A stretch of DNA of 31,286 nt from Euryarchaeota archaeon UBA486 (GTDB lineage Archaea; Thermoplasmatota; Poseidoniia; Poseidoniales; Poseidoniaceae). Positions 29,717 to 31,286 of this stretch are shown piece by piece. Position 1 is the stretch's first letter. Every line of letters begins with the position of its first letter. The stretch spans positions 21,401-52,686 of the forward strand of contig DAET01000013.1 in the NCBI GenBank assembly GCA_002497765.1. Direction: 5' to 3'. The notes beneath the pieces are model-generated. The model was given only the letters and a program-made list of their open reading frames with translations. It was not told where the DNA came from and did no database searches. The position numbers were made by a program, and so were the translations under genes.

Positions 29717-30904
29717 TCACTCGCTGGCGTTTCCTAACGCCACCTCGGTCAACGACGGGCGCATCACGACCACCTCAACGGTAAGGGTCCAGTCGTTGCC
29801 CGGGTCAGGGTCAATTTCACCGATGAAGGCATCGGGATCGGATTGCTGAGCGACGACCCTCCACACCCATGTTCCTTGGCCGTTGCCGCTGTCCCTGGAA
29901 TTCAAGAGAAGGCGAAGCAGGGCTTCAGCTGAATCGGATGTGTACATCCCATCTTCGCCGCGTTCGTTCATCCCATCTTCGGCCATTTCGGCACGAGCGG
30001 GTTCGTTGGTCGAATAGTTGCCAGGCTCGGTGGCGACACGACGGTTGTAATTGTCTTCCACGATGTTCAGCGCCAAAGTGAAATTGTCGTGGGGAGGTGC
30101 GACGTCTTGGTCCAGCTCAAGAACGGCATTGAATGAGAGCACGCGCCCGATATCGCCCGGCGTCATGTTTCCAGACCACGAATCACCCTGTTCGAGGTAT
30201 TCATCCCACGAAACTTCGTAGGTCTCCGTGATCCATGTGACCTTGAAGGTCCGGGTCGTCACGTTGATTTCAAACGATTCCACAGCAAAGGCACCGGCAC
30301 CGTCGTCCACGCGCAGGGAGCCGTAGATGAGGCCTGAAGTGGAGGTGTCAAGGAGAACGGTTTCGGTGGTCTCGTCGGCGTCGTTGCTTGAATCGCCGTC
30401 GCCATCGCTGTCCACAAGGGTGTTCAGGTCCCAAGCAAACGTCAACGGGTTACCCTCCGGATCGTATGAATCTGAAGCATCCAAAAGGGCTGCATCCCCC
30501 GCTCGCACCGTCGCCGGCATGGAAATGTTGACCACCGGTGCCCCGTTGACTACGATGGTAGCAAGGGCGTCGTCGGTTCCGCCTTGGTCGTTGGTAACGG
30601 TGATGCGGACCGTGTATTGGCCGTACGCAAGGTACGTGTGGGAGGTGAAACCAATCACGGTTTCAGCGGTGGTTCCATCGCCGAAATCCCATTCGTACTT
30701 GGTGATCACACCTTCAACAGGCGAAGATTCGCGTGCATCCAGCGTGACCATCTCACCCTCCTGAATGAGTGTCGGGTAGGCCTCCAGCGTTGCACGCGGG
30801 TCAACGGTGGTGTCAAGCGCACCAATGCAACCCGCGACCATTCCAAGAAGCATCACGTGGACCATGACCAACGCCAACGCTCGCTCGGAATGCAGGCCCA
30901 CCAT
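29717..30904 (-). CDS. Secreted lipoprotein with PKD-type domains
   Basis: The 395-residue product has an N-terminal hydrophobic helix ending in a lipobox-like VAGC with Cys26, so it is probably lipid-anchored on the outer face of the membrane. Two PKD-type beta-sandwich domains follow. The first, at about 40-120, has the signature WDFGDGT and HTYLAYGQYTVRITVTND. The second, at about 125-215, has DASDSYDPEGNPLTFAWDL and an Asp-rich insertion SDGDGDSSNDADE that may bind calcium. The remaining about 180 residues form another beta-rich acidic region. PKD domains usually mediate contact with proteins or polysaccharides. The ATG at 30904 is chosen for the lipobox; the frame is open to 31003 but the extra residues are basic and unlike a signal peptide. 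Confidence 0.85.
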   Translation of the reverse strand: MVGLHSERALALVMVHVMLLGMVAGCIGALDTTVDPRATLEAYPTLIQEGEMVTLDARESSPVEGVITKYEWDFGDGTTAETVIGFTSHTYLAYGQYTVRITVTNDQGGTDDALATIVVNGAPVVNISMPATVRAGDAALLDASDSYDPEGNPLTFAWDLNTLVDSDGDGDSSNDADETTETVLLDTSTSGLIYGSLRVDDGAGAFAVESFEINVTTRTFKVTWITETYEVSWDEYLEQGDSWSGNMTPGDIGRVLSFNAVLELDQDVAPPHDNFTLALNIVEDNYNRRVATEPGNYSTNEPARAEMAEDGMNERGEDGMYTSDSAEALLRLLLNSRDSGNGQGTWVWRVVAQQSDPDAFIGEIDPDPGNDWTLTVEVVVMRPSLTEVALGNASE

Positions 30905-30950
30905 AGACAAAACCCGACGCTTGTCCTTTCTAATGGTTCGGGAGCGTGGA

Positions 30951-31286
30951 TTAAACAGCGGGCGGATTTTCGTCGTCATCAAAAACAACGGTTTCGGGCA
31001 CATCGCCCTCGATGGTGGCGGTCAAGTACGGGTCCTCGAGTTCGCTCACATCCGCAATGGACACTTCGTCGCGATGGGTAAAACTCTCCTCGGCCTCGCT
31101 CAGTAAATCATCCACCCTCGCATCGCTGGCGTCATACGGTGCCTCCAGAGCAGTTGAAGGAGTGGGTTGTTCCTCTTCTTCATCAAACAGCGAAAGGGCT
31201 TCTGCTGTTTTCTCATCCTGGAGGGCTGCGAAGGCTTCTGCGTCTTGACTCGACGCCACCTCCTCTCGTTCCTCTTGCTCCGAGTG
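30951..31286 (-). CDS. Partial acidic protein, N-terminus beyond right edge
   Basis: The frame has no stop between 30951 and the window edge and continues past the GTG at 31259 (nine more codons, HSEQEEREE). It is therefore probably the C-terminal part of a longer gene. The visible 111 residues are very rich in Asp, Glu, Ala and Ser and look disordered (LSLFDEEEEQPTP, LLSEAEESF, DVPETVVFDDDENPP). The acidity resembles the cytoplasmic tail of the large surface protein, but no Trp-rich end or membrane helix is visible. The function cannot be read from this part. It ends 46 bp before the PKD lipoprotein start. Confidence 0.6.
   Translation of the reverse strand, partial: HSEQEEREEVASSQDAEAFAALQDEKTAEALSLFDEEEEQPTPSTALEAPYDASDARVDDLLSEAEESFTHRDEVSIADVSELEDPYLTATIEGDVPETVVFDDDENPPAV

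Noticed and set aside
29268..29849. 193-codon plus-strand frame overlapping the 120-residue and PKD genes
   Set aside because: It crosses two better-supported minus genes and their gap, and shows shadow-like composition.

Overview
The window most likely comes from a planktonic euryarchaeon of the Marine Group II / Poseidoniales type. The sequence shows an archaeal gene set: a TFB-type transcription factor, MCM helicase, GatE, archaeal-type Pth2, Trm1 and a PAC2 protein. It also shows TATA-box promoters, very tight gene packing and large acidic secreted proteins. The genus-level assignment is inference from overall style, not from a marker comparison. No insertion sequence, phage gene or CRISPR array was seen.

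Layout. (1) Positions 1-2198, minus strand: a long open frame running off the left edge, probably an AddB-like PD-(D/E)XK nuclease/inactivated helicase. (2) A 367-bp divergent regulatory region with several small repeats leads into a plus-strand TFB gene and a secreted, membrane-anchored thioredoxin-like protein. (3) 15455 down to 4643, minus strand: one near-continuous run of mcm, gatE, a propeller/DUF4430 surface protein, an ECF-type S component, two different pth2 genes, an L-threonine aldolase and a 788-residue protein of unknown function. Genes here are separated by 2-78 bp. (4) 15456-15639: a divergent control region with a TATA box for mcm and two direct elements resembling archaeal origin recognition boxes. 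(5) 15640-18798, plus strand: alpha/beta hydrolase, purM, trm1. (6) 24915 down to 18807, minus strand: a 1449-residue surface protein with an integrin-like propeller, a PAC2-family protein and an SDR oxidoreductase. (7) 25046-26018, plus: a winged-helix-like protein and a pentapeptide-repeat protein. (8) 26994 down to 26003, minus: a hotdog thioesterase and a four-helix membrane protein. (9) 27088-27161, plus: tRNA-Arg(GCG) with its own TATA box, followed 50 bp later by a second copy of its 3' end. (10) 31286 down to 27243, minus: an acidic protein cut by the right edge, a PKD-domain lipoprotein, two small unknown proteins, a HAD phosphatase and an unknown 336-residue protein.

How the genes fit together. 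Much of the window is information processing: replication (mcm plus origin-like boxes), transcription (TFB), and translation (GatE, two Pth2, Trm1, tRNA-Arg). The rest is cell-surface biology. The most suggestive unit is the overlapping or adjacent pair at 8892-11248. There a secreted propeller carrying a transcobalamin-like DUF4430 domain sits directly upstream of an ECF S component, which looks like a receptor plus transporter pair for a vitamin, possibly a cobamide.
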